Positions 55,161 through 63,834 of a stretch of DNA of 64,000 nt are shown here, piece by piece. The first letter of the stretch is position 1. Each line of letters begins with the position of its first letter. A model generated the notes under the pieces. The model searched no databases. It had not been told where the DNA came from and saw nothing but the letters and a program-made list of their open reading frames with translations. The stretch comes from Microbacterium sp. TNHR37B (lineage in GTDB: Bacteria > Actinomycetota > Actinomycetes > Actinomycetales > Microbacteriaceae), in contig NZ_LQGV01000001.1 in the NCBI RefSeq assembly GCF_001620065.1, positions 1,364,001 to 1,428,000 on the forward strand. The letters are read 5' to 3'. The translations under genes and the position numbers were made by a program.

Positions 55161-56680
55161 CGGCTCATCACCTCCCGGCGGCCGGCTGCCGCGTCGGCGA
55201 GCTCGGCGCTGATCCCCGCGATCAGCGATGTCGCCGCGAGGTAGTGGTCGTACGCCTCGCGCAGAGGGGCGACGGCGTCCGGGCGGGGTTCGACGAGGGT
55301 GTACTCCGGGGCGAAACGTGCGGCCACCTCGGCGACGGACTCGCCGCTCACAGCGGCGACCCCGAGGATGCCGAGGGCGCGCGTCGTGAGGTTCTCACCG
55401 GCGATGAGACCGACGGGGCGACCGAGGGTGTCTGCGGTCGTCTGCATCCACAAGCGGTTGTGGCGGATGCCGCCGGTCACGTACACGTGATCGGTGTCGA
55501 CGCCGACGGACTCGAACGATTCGAGCACCTGCCGAGTCCCGAAGGTGACAGCCTCGACCGTCGCCCGATAGATGTGCTCGGGCGTGGTGCCCAGCGACAG
55601 CCCGAGCATCGCGCCGCGGAGCTTCGGGTCGCGCAGCGGCGTGCGATTGCCCATGAAGTGGTCGAGCACGAGGAGTCCGTGAGAGGCGGGGGCCACCGCC
55701 TCCGCACGGGAGATCAGGTCGCCGATCCGGTGTCGCGTCACCCCGAGGATCCGTTCGGACAGCCAGGACAGCGCCGCGCCGGCGGAGATCTGGCCGCCCT
55801 CGACCAGCCAGCGCCCCTCGGTGAGCGCGCCGGGATAAGGACCCCAGATCGTCGGGGAGAATACGGGCTCGTCGAGCTCGGCGATGAAGGCGTTCGAGGT
55901 TCCCGCGACGATGGCCACCGGCTCCCCGGGCAGGCCCGCCATCGAGACGAGCGCGAGATGTGCGTCGATGCCGCCGGAGAAGACGCGCGCGCCCCGGGCG
56001 ATGCCCAGTTCGGCCGCCGCGGCCGACGACACCTCGCCCACGATCGCGCCGACCCGGTGGATCTCGCCCGGGAGCTTCTCGGCGAGGTCGTCGATGCCGA
56101 GCGCCGCGTAGAGGTCGACGGGCATCGCGCCCGAGCGGTGGTCGTAGTTCCACTTGCAGGTCGCGTTCATCCGCGAGCCGATCCACGCCCCGGTCAGGCG
56201 GAAGGTGAGGTAGTCGACCGACTCGCCGATCCGCGCCGCCCGGCGATACACCTCGGGTTCGTGGCGGGCCAGCCACATGGCCTTCGGCACGAGCCACTCG
56301 GCACTGTCGGATCCGCCCGAGAAGGCGAGGGCGGGATGGTCGATCGTCGCGGTCTCGGCCGACTCGGCGACGGCACGGCTGTCCATCCAGAGGATCGCTG
56401 GACGCAGAGCCTCGCCGCGCTCGTCGAGGACGACGACCGACGATGCCGTCGTGGCCACGCCGACCGTGTCGACCTCCGTGACGTCGGCGTCGGCAAGGGC
56501 CCGGCGCGCGGCCTGCACGGCCGAGCGCCACCAGTCGTTCGGATTCTGCTCGGCCCAGCCCGGACGCGGGTAGCTCGTCACGTACGGCGCGGACGCGTCG
56601 CCGAGCCGGGTGCCGTCGGCGTCGAAGACGCCCGCCCGGGCACCCTCGGTGCCGATGTCGATCGCGAGGGAGAACCCCAT
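55157..56680 (-). CDS. FGGY family carbohydrate kinase (module B)
   Basis: 507 residues. N-terminal LAIDIGTEGARAGVFDADGT, WAEQNPNDWWRSAVQAARR, GVATTASSVVVLDERGE, ILWMDSRAV, NATCKWNYD, FSGGIDAHLALVSMAGLPG, and the C-terminal GNRTPLRDPKLRGAMLGLSLGT with VTGGIRHNRLWMQTTADTLGRPV. The NATCKWNYD and GNRTP..D segments resemble the ribulose/pentulose group within FGGY kinases. It would phosphorylate the sugar or ketose made by the dehydrogenase encoded just upstream (15-bp gap). Exact substrate unknown. Confidence 0.88.
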   Translation of the reverse strand: MGFSLAIDIGTEGARAGVFDADGTRLGDASAPYVTSYPRPGWAEQNPNDWWRSAVQAARRALADADVTEVDTVGVATTASSVVVLDERGEALRPAILWMDSRAVAESAETATIDHPALAFSGGSDSAEWLVPKAMWLARHEPEVYRRAARIGESVDYLTFRLTGAWIGSRMNATCKWNYDHRSGAMPVDLYAALGIDDLAEKLPGEIHRVGAIVGEVSSAAAAELGIARGARVFSGGIDAHLALVSMAGLPGEPVAIVAGTSNAFIAELDEPVFSPTIWGPYPGALTEGRWLVEGGQISAGAALSWLSERILGVTRHRIGDLISRAEAVAPASHGLLVLDHFMGNRTPLRDPKLRGAMLGLSLGTTPEHIYRATVEAVTFGTRQVLESFESVGVDTDHVYVTGGIRHNRLWMQTTADTLGRPVGLIAGENLTTRALGILGVAAVSGESVAEVAARFAPEYTLVEPRPDAVAPLREAYDHYLAATSLIAGISAELADAAAGRREVMSR

Positions 56681-56695
56681 CGTTCCTGCCTTCTC

Positions 56696-57739
56696 TCAGT
56701 CCTGGTTCGGCAGAAACAGTACCTTCGAGCTGAAGATCGAACGCTCGCCGAGCTGCTTCATGGTCTCGGGCAGCGCGTCGAGCCCGAGCTCGTGCGTGAT
56801 CATGAACTCCCAGCGCAGGCGACCGTCTGCCAGCGCTGCAGCCGACTCGACCCACTCGCGGCCCGGGAAGGGAGCCGAGAAGGAGTTCCAGCTGCCGTGC
56901 AGCGATGCCTCGCGGCGCAGGAAGTGGCTGAACGTGCCCTTGTCGAGCTCCACCGGCGAATGCGGGATGCCGATGAAGACGGCTTCGCCATGCCGCGCCG
57001 TGAGCGTGGTGGCCAGCGCGACGGTGGCCGGCACCCCGGCCGACTCGATGACCACGTCGAAGCCGAGCCCCGCGTGGGCGCGCGCCTGGTCGTCGTTGTT
57101 GGCGGTGAGGTCGGCGCCGGCCTCGACGGCCATCGCCGCCTTGTCGGCGCTGACGTCGACTGCGAGCACCTCACGGGCGCCGAGGAGCTTCGCCCACTGC
57201 ACGGCGAACAGGCCGATCGGGCCCGCGCCGATCACGGCGACGCGGGAGCCCTCGGTGAGGCCGGTGCGGTAGATGGCGTGAAGGGCGATCGCCGAGGGGT
57301 CCATCATCGCGGCGGCGCGCGGGTCCACGCCCTCCGGCATGACGAACGCGTTGCCCGCGTTCACCGACACGTATTGGGCGTACGCGCCGTCCTGACGGCT
57401 GCCGAAGTAGCCATAGTCCTCGCAGAGGGAGAAATGCCCCTCGCGGCAGCTGGCGCACTGGTAGCACGGGATCAGGGGCGGGACGGTGATGAGCTGCCCC
57501 ACCTCGAGACCCGTCACATCGGCCCCCACCTCCACGATGTGTCCGGAGAACTCGTGGCCGCACACGATCGGGTGGTAGTACGCGCCGGAGAAGTTCATGC
57601 GCGGGATGTCCGAACCGCAGACACCGCACGCGGCCACCTTGACGAGCACGTCGCCGGGGCCGATCTCGGGGACGGGGATCTGCTCGACCCGGATGTCACC
57701 GGGGGCGTGCATCACTGCGGCGGTCATGGTGTCGGACAT
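56696..57739 (-). CDS. Zinc-dependent medium-chain alcohol/polyol dehydrogenase (module B)
   Basis: 347 residues from ATG 57739 with Shine-Dalgarno GGAGGAG. GroES-like domain: catalytic zinc site in ACGVCGSDIPR and IVCGHEFSGHIVEVG; structural zinc cysteines in PCYQCASCREGHFSLCEDYG. Rossmann fold VAVIGAGPIGLFAVQWAKLLGA. It resembles sorbitol/galactitol-1-phosphate or threonine dehydrogenase types; here it probably oxidises a polyol or sugar to a ketose for the FGGY kinase. Second gene of the module B operon. Confidence 0.9.
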   Translation of the reverse strand: MSDTMTAAVMHAPGDIRVEQIPVPEIGPGDVLVKVAACGVCGSDIPRMNFSGAYYHPIVCGHEFSGHIVEVGADVTGLEVGQLITVPPLIPCYQCASCREGHFSLCEDYGYFGSRQDGAYAQYVSVNAGNAFVMPEGVDPRAAAMMDPSAIALHAIYRTGLTEGSRVAVIGAGPIGLFAVQWAKLLGAREVLAVDVSADKAAMAVEAGADLTANNDDQARAHAGLGFDVVIESAGVPATVALATTLTARHGEAVFIGIPHSPVELDKGTFSHFLRREASLHGSWNSFSAPFPGREWVESAAALADGRLRWEFMITHELGLDALPETMKQLGERSIFSSKVLFLPNQD

Positions 57740-57784
57740 GGGTCTCCTCCGTGATTCCTGCGCGTCGAATCGCGCGGTTGCTGC

Positions 57785-57818
57785 GGGCGGCACGGGCGAG
57801 GATCCGCCCGCGCCGCCC
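57785..57818 (-). repeat. Hairpin between binding-protein and dehydrogenase genes
   Basis: GGGCGGCACGGGCG (57785-57798) / CGCCCGCGCCGCCC (57805-57818), 14-bp stem with one A-C mismatch and a 6-nt loop. It lies 45 bp after the binding-protein stop. Such hairpins often stabilise or partly terminate the message so that the binding protein is made in excess. Confidence 0.6.
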
Positions 57819-57862
57819 TGGCAGTCGTGCTACTTGGGGGCTGGTGTGACTGGGGTCTCGTG

Positions 57863-58840
57863 CTACTTGGCCTGCGCGAACAGCGTGCTGCCGACGAGGT
57901 CTGCGGCGTTCTCGGCCGTGACGAGCTCCGTGCCGGCGTCGATCTCGGCGTCGACCGAGTCGCCTGCCGCAACCGAGAGCGCCGTCTCTGCCGCCGTAGC
58001 GCCCAGGGCGATCGGATCGTTCAGCGCGGTGGCGACGTACTGGTCACCGTCGGCGATCGCCTGCACCGCCTCCATGAGCCCGTCGACACCGGCGACGAAG
58101 ACATCGGTGCGGCCGTTCTCCGCCAGCACCTGCAGGGCCCCGAGGGCCATGTCGTCGTTGTGGGCGTACACGGCGCGAACGTCGGGGTTGGACTGCAGGA
58201 GGTCCTGCATCGCGGTGACGGCGTTCGAGCGGATGTACTCCGCGTAGGGGCCTTCGACGATCGTCACGGCGTCGTCGCCCTCGAAGGCGTTGTGGAAGCC
58301 TTCCGAGCGATCCATCGCGACGGTCCCTCCCGCATCGCCCTGGATCTCGATGATCTTTCCGCCCTCGTCGCCGAGCTTCTCCTTGAGCGCTTCGCCGACG
58401 AGCTCACCCATGGCCACGTTGTCGCGGCCCACGTGGGCTGCGGCGCCGGCGGCGGGACGGTCGACGGTCACCACGGGGATGCCGGCGGCCTTCGCCGAGG
58501 CGAGGCTGGGCGCGATGCCCTGCGGGTCGACCGGGTTGATCAGGAGCACATCCACGCCGCGGGTGATGAGGTCCTCGATGTCGTTGTTCTGCTTGGTGAT
58601 GTCGCCGTTGGCGTCGACATACTCGAGCGACGCGCCACCTGCCTCCGCCGCCTGCTCGACGCCCTCGCCGAGCTCGACGTAGAACGGCGACTGCTGCGTC
58701 GCCTGGCTGAAGCCGATGACGATGTCACCGTCTCCCGCCGGTGCGCTCGCGTCGCCGCCGGGGGTGGTGCTCACCGAGCACGCGCTCAGGCCGAGCGCGA
58801 GTGCCGTCAGGCTGGCGAACGCGATTGCTGCCTTCTTCAT
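57863..58840 (-). CDS. Sugar ABC transporter substrate-binding lipoprotein (module B)
   Basis: 325 residues. Signal peptide MKKAAIAFASLTALALG ending in the lipobox LSAC (Cys about residue 21). Mature protein of the ribose-binding family (IVIGFSQATQQSPFYVELGEG; LITRGVDVLLINPVDPQGIAP; VVTVDRPAAGAAAHVGRDN; DVRAVYAHNDDMALGALQVL; VFVAGVDGLMEAVQAIADGDQYVATALN). It is the first gene of the seven-gene operon; a good Shine-Dalgarno (AAGGAGG) precedes ATG 58840, and operators lie about 100 bp upstream. Confidence 0.93.
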   Translation of the reverse strand: MKKAAIAFASLTALALGLSACSVSTTPGGDASAPAGDGDIVIGFSQATQQSPFYVELGEGVEQAAEAGGASLEYVDANGDITKQNNDIEDLITRGVDVLLINPVDPQGIAPSLASAKAAGIPVVTVDRPAAGAAAHVGRDNVAMGELVGEALKEKLGDEGGKIIEIQGDAGGTVAMDRSEGFHNAFEGDDAVTIVEGPYAEYIRSNAVTAMQDLLQSNPDVRAVYAHNDDMALGALQVLAENGRTDVFVAGVDGLMEAVQAIADGDQYVATALNDPIALGATAAETALSVAAGDSVDAEIDAGTELVTAENAADLVGSTLFAQAK

Positions 58841-58935
58841 GGAATCTGAACCTCCTTGGTCAGTGCTCCTGGTCAGTGGTGCCGAACTGACGCTAGGGAG
58901 TTCTCGGGGTTCGATTCAACTTCTGAGCACCTGTT

Positions 58936-58980
58936 TGCTCATATGAGCATTCAGCTGCGCAGTGCCTGCGCATATGAGCA
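58936..58980 (-). promoter_or_regulatory. Tandem palindromic operators of sugar module B
   Basis: A perfect 14-bp palindrome TGCTCATATGAGCA (58936-58949) and a second copy with one change, TGCGCATATGAGCA (58967-58980), exactly 31 bp apart (about three helical turns). A further TGAGCA half-site lies at 58924-58929. They lie upstream of the first gene of the operon that also encodes a SorC-type regulator, which is the obvious candidate to bind. Confidence 0.75.
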
Positions 58981-59006
58981 CGTCCGGCGTGCTCTGTCGA
59001 CGAGAT

Positions 59007-59177
59007 CTATCGATCGTCGGCGCCCGGGCCGGGCCCGGGACGCACGGCAGCCCCCTCGGCGACGTCGATGCGTGTGACGCCGTCGTGCTCGCTGACCTCG
59101 ATGCGCGGCGCCGCGTCGGCCTCCGTGGATCCCTCCGCGCGCAGCAGCTGATCCCGGCGCTTCTCCTCCGGGGTCAT
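59007..59177 (-). CDS. Small hypothetical protein
   Basis: 56 residues from ATG 59177 with a very strong Shine-Dalgarno (GAGGGGGAGGAG) directly upstream. It starts MTPEEKRRDQLLRAEGSTEA and is acidic/Gly-rich toward the end (HDGVTRIDVAEGAAVRPGPG). No family recognised. It lies 38 bp downstream of the SDR gene on the same strand and is probably co-transcribed. Confidence 0.6.
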   Translation of the reverse strand: MTPEEKRRDQLLRAEGSTEADAAPRIEVSEHDGVTRIDVAEGAAVRPGPGPGADDR

Positions 59178-59215
59178 CTCCTCCCCCTCGTGCTGCCGCC
59201 CCCGTCCCGCCGCGC

Positions 59216-60112
59216 TCACGGGCTCACCATCCCGCCGTTGACGTTCAGGGTCTCCCCCAGGACGTAGCTGGACTCCGCAGAGGCCAGGAAGACGTAGGCC
59301 GGGGCGAGCTCCGCCGGCTGCCCCATGCGGCCGAGCGGGGTCTCCTCCCCGAAGGAGTCGAGCTTGTCCTGCGGCTGTCCGTCGCTCGGCTGGAGAGGGG
59401 TCCAGATGGGCCCCGGAGCCACCGCGTTGACCCGGATGCCCTTCGGTGCGAGCTGCTGGGCGAGCGCCTTGGTGAAGGCGTTGATCGTGGCCTTCGTCGA
59501 GGCGTAGTCCACGAGGGTCTCGGACGGCGAATAGGCCTGGATCGAAGTGGTGTTGATGATCGTCGATCCCGCCGGCAGGTGCGGGAGGGCCGCCTTGGTG
59601 ATCCAGAACATCGCGGAGACGTTGGTTCGGAAGGTGTCGTCGAACTGCGTGTCGGAGATCTCCTCCAGCGACTCCTGGAAGATCTGCTTCCCGCCGTTGT
59701 TGACGAGGATGTCGAGGCCTCCGAGCGCCGCGACGGCGTCGGCAACCAGCCCGCGGCAGTACTCGGGATCGCGCAGGTCGCCCGGAAGCGTCGCGACGGT
59801 CACCCCCGCGTCCCGGGCGATCGCGGCGATGCGCTGGGCATCCTCCTCCTCCTCGGGGAGATACGACAGCGCGACCGACGCCCCCTCCCTCGCGAAGGCG
59901 ATGGCAGTGGCTGCACCGATGCCCGAGTCGCCGCCCGTGATGAGGGCGCGGCGCCCCGACAGTCGCCCGGTACCGCGGTAGGTCTCCTCGCCGAGATCCG
60001 CCTTCGGGGTGAGGTCGGCGTCGAGGCCGGGTTCGGCCATGTGCTGCCGCTGCGGCTCGATGTCGGCGTAGAGCGTGGTGGGGTCGACGAACGTGTACTG
60101 ATCGCGGGTCAT
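59216..60112 (-). CDS. Short-chain dehydrogenase/reductase (YhdF/YghA type)
   Basis: 298 residues from ATG 60112 with Shine-Dalgarno GGAGG. The N-terminal extension of about 50 residues before the Rossmann fold is typical of the long SDR group used for general-stress or glucose-dehydrogenase-like proteins. NAD(P) motif ALITGGDSGIGAATAIAFAREG, LVNNGG, catalytic Ser in INTTSIQAYSPS and Y-x3-K in DYASTKATINAFTKAL; GRMGQPAELAPAYVFLASAESSYVLGETLNVNGG at the end. Substrate unknown. Confidence 0.92.
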   Translation of the reverse strand: MTRDQYTFVDPTTLYADIEPQRQHMAEPGLDADLTPKADLGEETYRGTGRLSGRRALITGGDSGIGAATAIAFAREGASVALSYLPEEEEDAQRIAAIARDAGVTVATLPGDLRDPEYCRGLVADAVAALGGLDILVNNGGKQIFQESLEEISDTQFDDTFRTNVSAMFWITKAALPHLPAGSTIINTTSIQAYSPSETLVDYASTKATINAFTKALAQQLAPKGIRVNAVAPGPIWTPLQPSDGQPQDKLDSFGEETPLGRMGQPAELAPAYVFLASAESSYVLGETLNVNGGMVSP

Positions 60113-60270
60113 GATTCCTCCGGTTGTCGTGCGAGGCCGCATCCACGGGGACGACACGGAATCTCCCGTGGGCGGGAGCCGTCAGTCTGCACGAGCCCAC
60201 GCGCTCGCGCGGCCGGGTTGACAGCGCCCGTCGCCCCGTGGAAGGGCCTGCCCCCTCGCGCCGTCGGCCG

Positions 60271-60993
60271 TCAGAGGCGGAGGGGGAGTTCGCGCGCCGC
60301 GTCCCAGGGCTCGGTCCATCGCAGGCGCTCGAACAGCGCGTCGAGCACCATGGCCGTGAACCCCCACACCAGGTATTCGCCCTCGCCGTGCGGCACGACG
60401 AAGCCGGGACCGCGCCACTGGCGACCGTCACGATGCAGGACGGTGGTTCCCCGACGCGCGGGATCCAGCAGATCAGCCACGGGCGTCCGGAAGACGGCGG
60501 CCGACTCCGCCTCGTCCACCACGCGCACCGGCGACGGGTGCGCCCACCAGGCGAGCACGGGCGTCACCAGATGACCCGAGTAGTCCAGCGACACCGGCGC
60601 GAGGGATCCGAGCACCTCGACGCCCGCCGTGTCGAGCCCGGTCTCCTCTCGCGCCTCCCGCAGCGCCGCGGCGACCGGTCCGTCATCGCCCGGGTCGATG
60701 CGGCCGCCGGGGAAGGCCACCTGCCCCGGGTGGGCGCGGAGCGTCGCTGCCCGCGACAGCAGGAGCACGTCGAGGTCGCGCGAGACCGCCGCCAGCGGAT
60801 CGTGGCGACTCGGGGCGTCGTCGAGCACTCCGAAGAGGATCAGGATCGCCGCCGCACGGGCCTCGCCGTCACTGCGCGGAACGTCGGTGACGAAGGGCTC
60901 CGCGCCCGGCTCCACGAGGGCGGCGAGCTGCCGACGCGCTCCGGCCTCCGCCGCGGCCGAGTCCGGCGCAGGGCGGTGACGGGGGTCGGGCAC
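60271..60993 (-). CDS. NUDIX hydrolase, CoA pyrophosphatase-like
   Basis: 240 residues from GTG 60993. The NUDIX box reads GGRIDPGDDGPVAAAL then REAREETGL, and the preceding LRAHPGQVAFPGG corresponds to the LL..HpGqisFPGG pattern of CoA diphosphatases (NudL/PCD1 type). It probably hydrolyses CoA or related dinucleotides to clear oxidised CoA. TAGCCT (61000-61005, minus strand) lies 6 nt before the GTG, with GGAGGG between them. Divergent from the lactonase gene by 53 bp. Confidence 0.85.
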   Translation of the reverse strand: MPDPRHRPAPDSAAAEAGARRQLAALVEPGAEPFVTDVPRSDGEARAAAILILFGVLDDAPSRHDPLAAVSRDLDVLLLSRAATLRAHPGQVAFPGGRIDPGDDGPVAAALREAREETGLDTAGVEVLGSLAPVSLDYSGHLVTPVLAWWAHPSPVRVVDEAESAAVFRTPVADLLDPARRGTTVLHRDGRQWRGPGFVVPHGEGEYLVWGFTAMVLDALFERLRWTEPWDAARELPLRL

Positions 60994-61034
60994 CCCTCCA
61001 GGCTACGCGCCCTGCAGGTGTCGGGGCCGGGACG

Positions 61035-62087
61035 TACGATCGAGGAGTGACCGCTTCTCCCCTCGTTCTCGTTGCCAACGCTGCCGACGGCAGCATCTCC
61101 GCCTTCGCCGTCCAGGACGGCACGCTCGAGCGCCTCGCGGTGACCGAGGGGCTCCCGGGATGCTCGACCTTCGTCGTCGACGGCGAGCGGGATCTCGTCT
61201 ACGCCGCCGTCAAAGGGCGTTCGAGCGACGAGCCGGCCGGCATCCTCACCCTTGCCCTCGACCGCACGACCGGAACGCTCGAACCCCGCTCGCGCCTCGA
61301 CCTGCCGGACGGCGGGATGAACTACCTCGCCCTCACCCGCGGCGGCACGGGCCTCCTCGGCGCTGCGTACAGCGGCGGCTACGGCATCAGCAGCCCGGTG
61401 ACGGACGGGATCGTCGGCGCGCCGGTCTCGACCGCTCGCTATCCGAACCTCCATTCGGTGCTCCCGAGCGCGGACGGGCGCTTCGCCTACTTCGTCTCGC
61501 TCGGCGCAGACCTCGTCGCGCAGTACGCGATCGGCGACGATCTCGCACTCACCCCGCTGGAGCCTGCGACCGCACCGGCACCGGCGGGCAGCGGCCCCCG
61601 CCACCTCGTCCTCAGCGACGCGCAAGACGCCGTGTACGTCATCACCGAGTTCTCCGGCGAGGTGCTCCACTTCGCCCGCGATCTGCACGACGGCACGCTG
61701 ACTCCGCGAGGTGCGGCGACGGTGTTCGACACCTCGAAGGGCCTGGGCCACAGCGAGCTCGGCGCAGACCCCCTGGCTCACCATTTCATCTGGGGCGCGG
61801 ATCTGCACTGGGGCGCGGGCCAGCGCCACCTGTGGGGCTCGGAGCGCACCGAGAGCACGCTCGGCGCGGTCACCGTCGGCGCAGACGGCAGCGTGACGGC
61901 TGCGGAGGCCTTCACGGTCACCGAGACGCAGCCCCGCGGATTCGCGCTCAGCCCGGACGGCTCGACGCTGGTGGCGGCGGGCGAGAAGTCGACGCAGGTA
62001 TCCGTCTACGCCGTCGACGGCGACCGGCTCGACCTCCGACAGCGCGTGGAGACCGGGCGAGGCGCGAACTGGGTCCGGTTCGTCTGA
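61035..62087 (+). CDS. Lactonase family beta-propeller protein (start GTG 61047)
   Basis: 346 residues from GTG 61047; the feature includes the -10 box TACGAT (61035-61040), 6 nt upstream. Repeated blades (LVLVANAADGSISAF; FVVDGERDLVYAAVK; HSVLPSADGRFAYFVSLG; HLVLSDAQDAVYVITEFSGEV; GFALSPDGSTLVAAGEKS) identify the seven-bladed 6-phosphogluconolactonase/YbhE-like fold. It may hydrolyse 6-phosphogluconolactone or another sugar lactone; the metabolic target is not set by context. Family members vary in activity. Confidence 0.85.
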   Translation, partial: YDRGVTASPLVLVANAADGSISAFAVQDGTLERLAVTEGLPGCSTFVVDGERDLVYAAVKGRSSDEPAGILTLALDRTTGTLEPRSRLDLPDGGMNYLALTRGGTGLLGAAYSGGYGISSPVTDGIVGAPVSTARYPNLHSVLPSADGRFAYFVSLGADLVAQYAIGDDLALTPLEPATAPAPAGSGPRHLVLSDAQDAVYVITEFSGEVLHFARDLHDGTLTPRGAATVFDTSKGLGHSELGADPLAHHFIWGADLHWGAGQRHLWGSERTESTLGAVTVGADGSVTAAEAFTVTETQPRGFALSPDGSTLVAAGEKSTQVSVYAVDGDRLDLRQRVETGRGANWVRFV

Positions 62088-62184
62088 TCCTGGCCCGCGC
62101 CCGGTCCGCCGCGACCTGACCCGCGTCCGCCGGCTCCCTCGCCGACGGAGGTCGTCGTGATCGTCTCCGGAGAGTCGGTCGCGC

Positions 62185-63834
62185 TCAATCGGCGAGCGGG
62201 ATCACCTGCACGGTGCCGCCTGCCCCTCCGAGCACGAGAGCGCGCCGCGCCGCCACGGACTCCAGCGCCTGCAGGAGCGCGCCAGGGTCGGTGGCAGTCT
62301 CCAGGTCAGCGCGCACCCAGCGCGTCACACGCGCTCCCGTCGCGTCCCGCACCGCGCGGGCGAGGTCCTCGACATCGCTGCCGGCCACCACGACGACCTC
62401 GTCGATGGCGTGGTCGACAGTCGCGGCGGCATGAGCGCGCTCTCGGCGCCACACCGGGAAGTGGTACCCCGCGACGAGGACGGTGGCCGCCAGCAGGCCG
62501 AACGGCGCTCGGATCCGCTCGAAGAACCCGTCGGGATCGGAGTCGAGCACGAGCGAGAACACCCGGTAGCCGACGACCAGGAGCGCGATGATGGCCACGA
62601 CGGCGCTCACGCCGAACACCGCGACGAGGTAGATCCGCCGCGACGTGCTGCCGCTCTCGTCCGACGCGCGGTCGGGGCGCCATGCCGCCCACCACACCGG
62701 AGCGCCCACGAGGAGTGAGGCGATTCCTCCGAGGAGGAGCGTGCGGGCGTCGTCTCCGGCGAGAGGCGTGCCGAAGGTGGCCAGGAGCGCGTTGATGACG
62801 ACCCCGATGCCCGAGGCGGCCCCCACGAGGCCGGCTCCGGCGATCACGAGGCGGGCAGCGCTGCGTGTGGCGGGGCTCCGGTCGGCGACGGTGGCGCGAT
62901 GCCCCGTCCAGATCAGCGCGCCGATTGCGGCGGCCGCGACGGCGATCGGAAGCGGCGACAGCACGTCGCCCCAGCCGTCGTCACGGTCGGCGATCGACCG
63001 CAGCACCACCGACAGTGTGACCCCGAGTCCGCCGAGCGTGAGCACGGCCCCGCCGAGGACTCCGGTGAGCACCACCATGACGTCCGCGAACCCGCCACGC
63101 AGCTGCCGCGCACGGTCGACCCACCAGTACCACGCCCACACCGCAGCGCCGAGGATGCACCACGCCAGCGGCGAGACGAGCGCGACGCCCCACGGCGCCC
63201 CCAGGCTGACACCGGCGCCCTCGGGTGTCGGCAGGGCCTCGTCGATCAGCACCGCGAGAGCCCGGACGCCGCCAGCCGCGGCGACGGTGAGTCCGTAGGC
63301 CGCCCCGAGGACGACAGGGACGGAGGCGAGCCGGGTCGGGCGCCGCGTCGGGTGGGCCCACATCGCCCGATGCGCCGCCCACAGCAACAGCCACGTGACG
63401 GCGACGGCGAGGGTGTCGGGCTCCCACTCGCCGCGCGCGAGGGCGCCGGCCAGACCCGCCAGCGCGGAGGTGAAGACGATGAGCGAGACGACGCTGACGG
63501 CAGCGAGGTAGAGCCCCCAGGCCACCGAGTCACGGTCACCCCTCTCCAGCCGGCGCCACACGAACCACCACAGCACGACGGCGAGCGCACCGCCGATGAG
63601 GGCGAACGCGAGCGAGAGGGCGAGACTGGCCGGACCGCTGTCGTACTCCGGACGCGTCTCGAGCAGGCGTCCGAGCAGTCCGCTGACGCCGGTCGCCGCC
63701 ACCATGACGAGGACGAACAGGATGGAGAAGACGATGAGACGCCGGACGGTTCCCTGCGTGCGTCCGCCCCGGACCGCGGTGGATCGGGATGACGGCTCGT
63801 GCGAAGGCTCCTGCATACGCGACGGAGCGCTCAC
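62185..63834 (-). CDS. Multi-pass membrane protein, DUF5671-like
   Basis: 549 residues from GTG 63834, overlapping the upstream stop by 4 bp. About 12 hydrophobic helices arranged in repeated pairs (LIVFSILFVLVMVAATGVSG; LALSLAFALIGGALAVVLWWFVWR; VVLGAAYGLTVAAAGGVRAL; LVGAPVWWAAW), the DUF5671 pattern of W-rich ends. The last 90 residues are soluble (VDHAIDEVVVVAGSDVEDLAR) with a small alpha/beta form. Function unknown. It probably works with the protein encoded just upstream. Confidence 0.8.
   Translation of the reverse strand: MSAPSRMQEPSHEPSSRSTAVRGGRTQGTVRRLIVFSILFVLVMVAATGVSGLLGRLLETRPEYDSGPASLALSLAFALIGGALAVVLWWFVWRRLERGDRDSVAWGLYLAAVSVVSLIVFTSALAGLAGALARGEWEPDTLAVAVTWLLLWAAHRAMWAHPTRRPTRLASVPVVLGAAYGLTVAAAGGVRALAVLIDEALPTPEGAGVSLGAPWGVALVSPLAWCILGAAVWAWYWWVDRARQLRGGFADVMVVLTGVLGGAVLTLGGLGVTLSVVLRSIADRDDGWGDVLSPLPIAVAAAAIGALIWTGHRATVADRSPATRSAARLVIAGAGLVGAASGIGVVINALLATFGTPLAGDDARTLLLGGIASLLVGAPVWWAAWRPDRASDESGSTSRRIYLVAVFGVSAVVAIIALLVVGYRVFSLVLDSDPDGFFERIRAPFGLLAATVLVAGYHFPVWRRERAHAAATVDHAIDEVVVVAGSDVEDLARAVRDATGARVTRWVRADLETATDPGALLQALESVAARRALVLGGAGGTVQVIPLAD

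Noticed and set aside
50974..58840. Module B as a true autoinducer-2 (lsr) operon
   Set aside because: The gene set is similar in plan but DeoC replaces LsrF, there is no LsrG, only one permease, and a dehydrogenase is present. The substrate is more likely a sugar or polyol.
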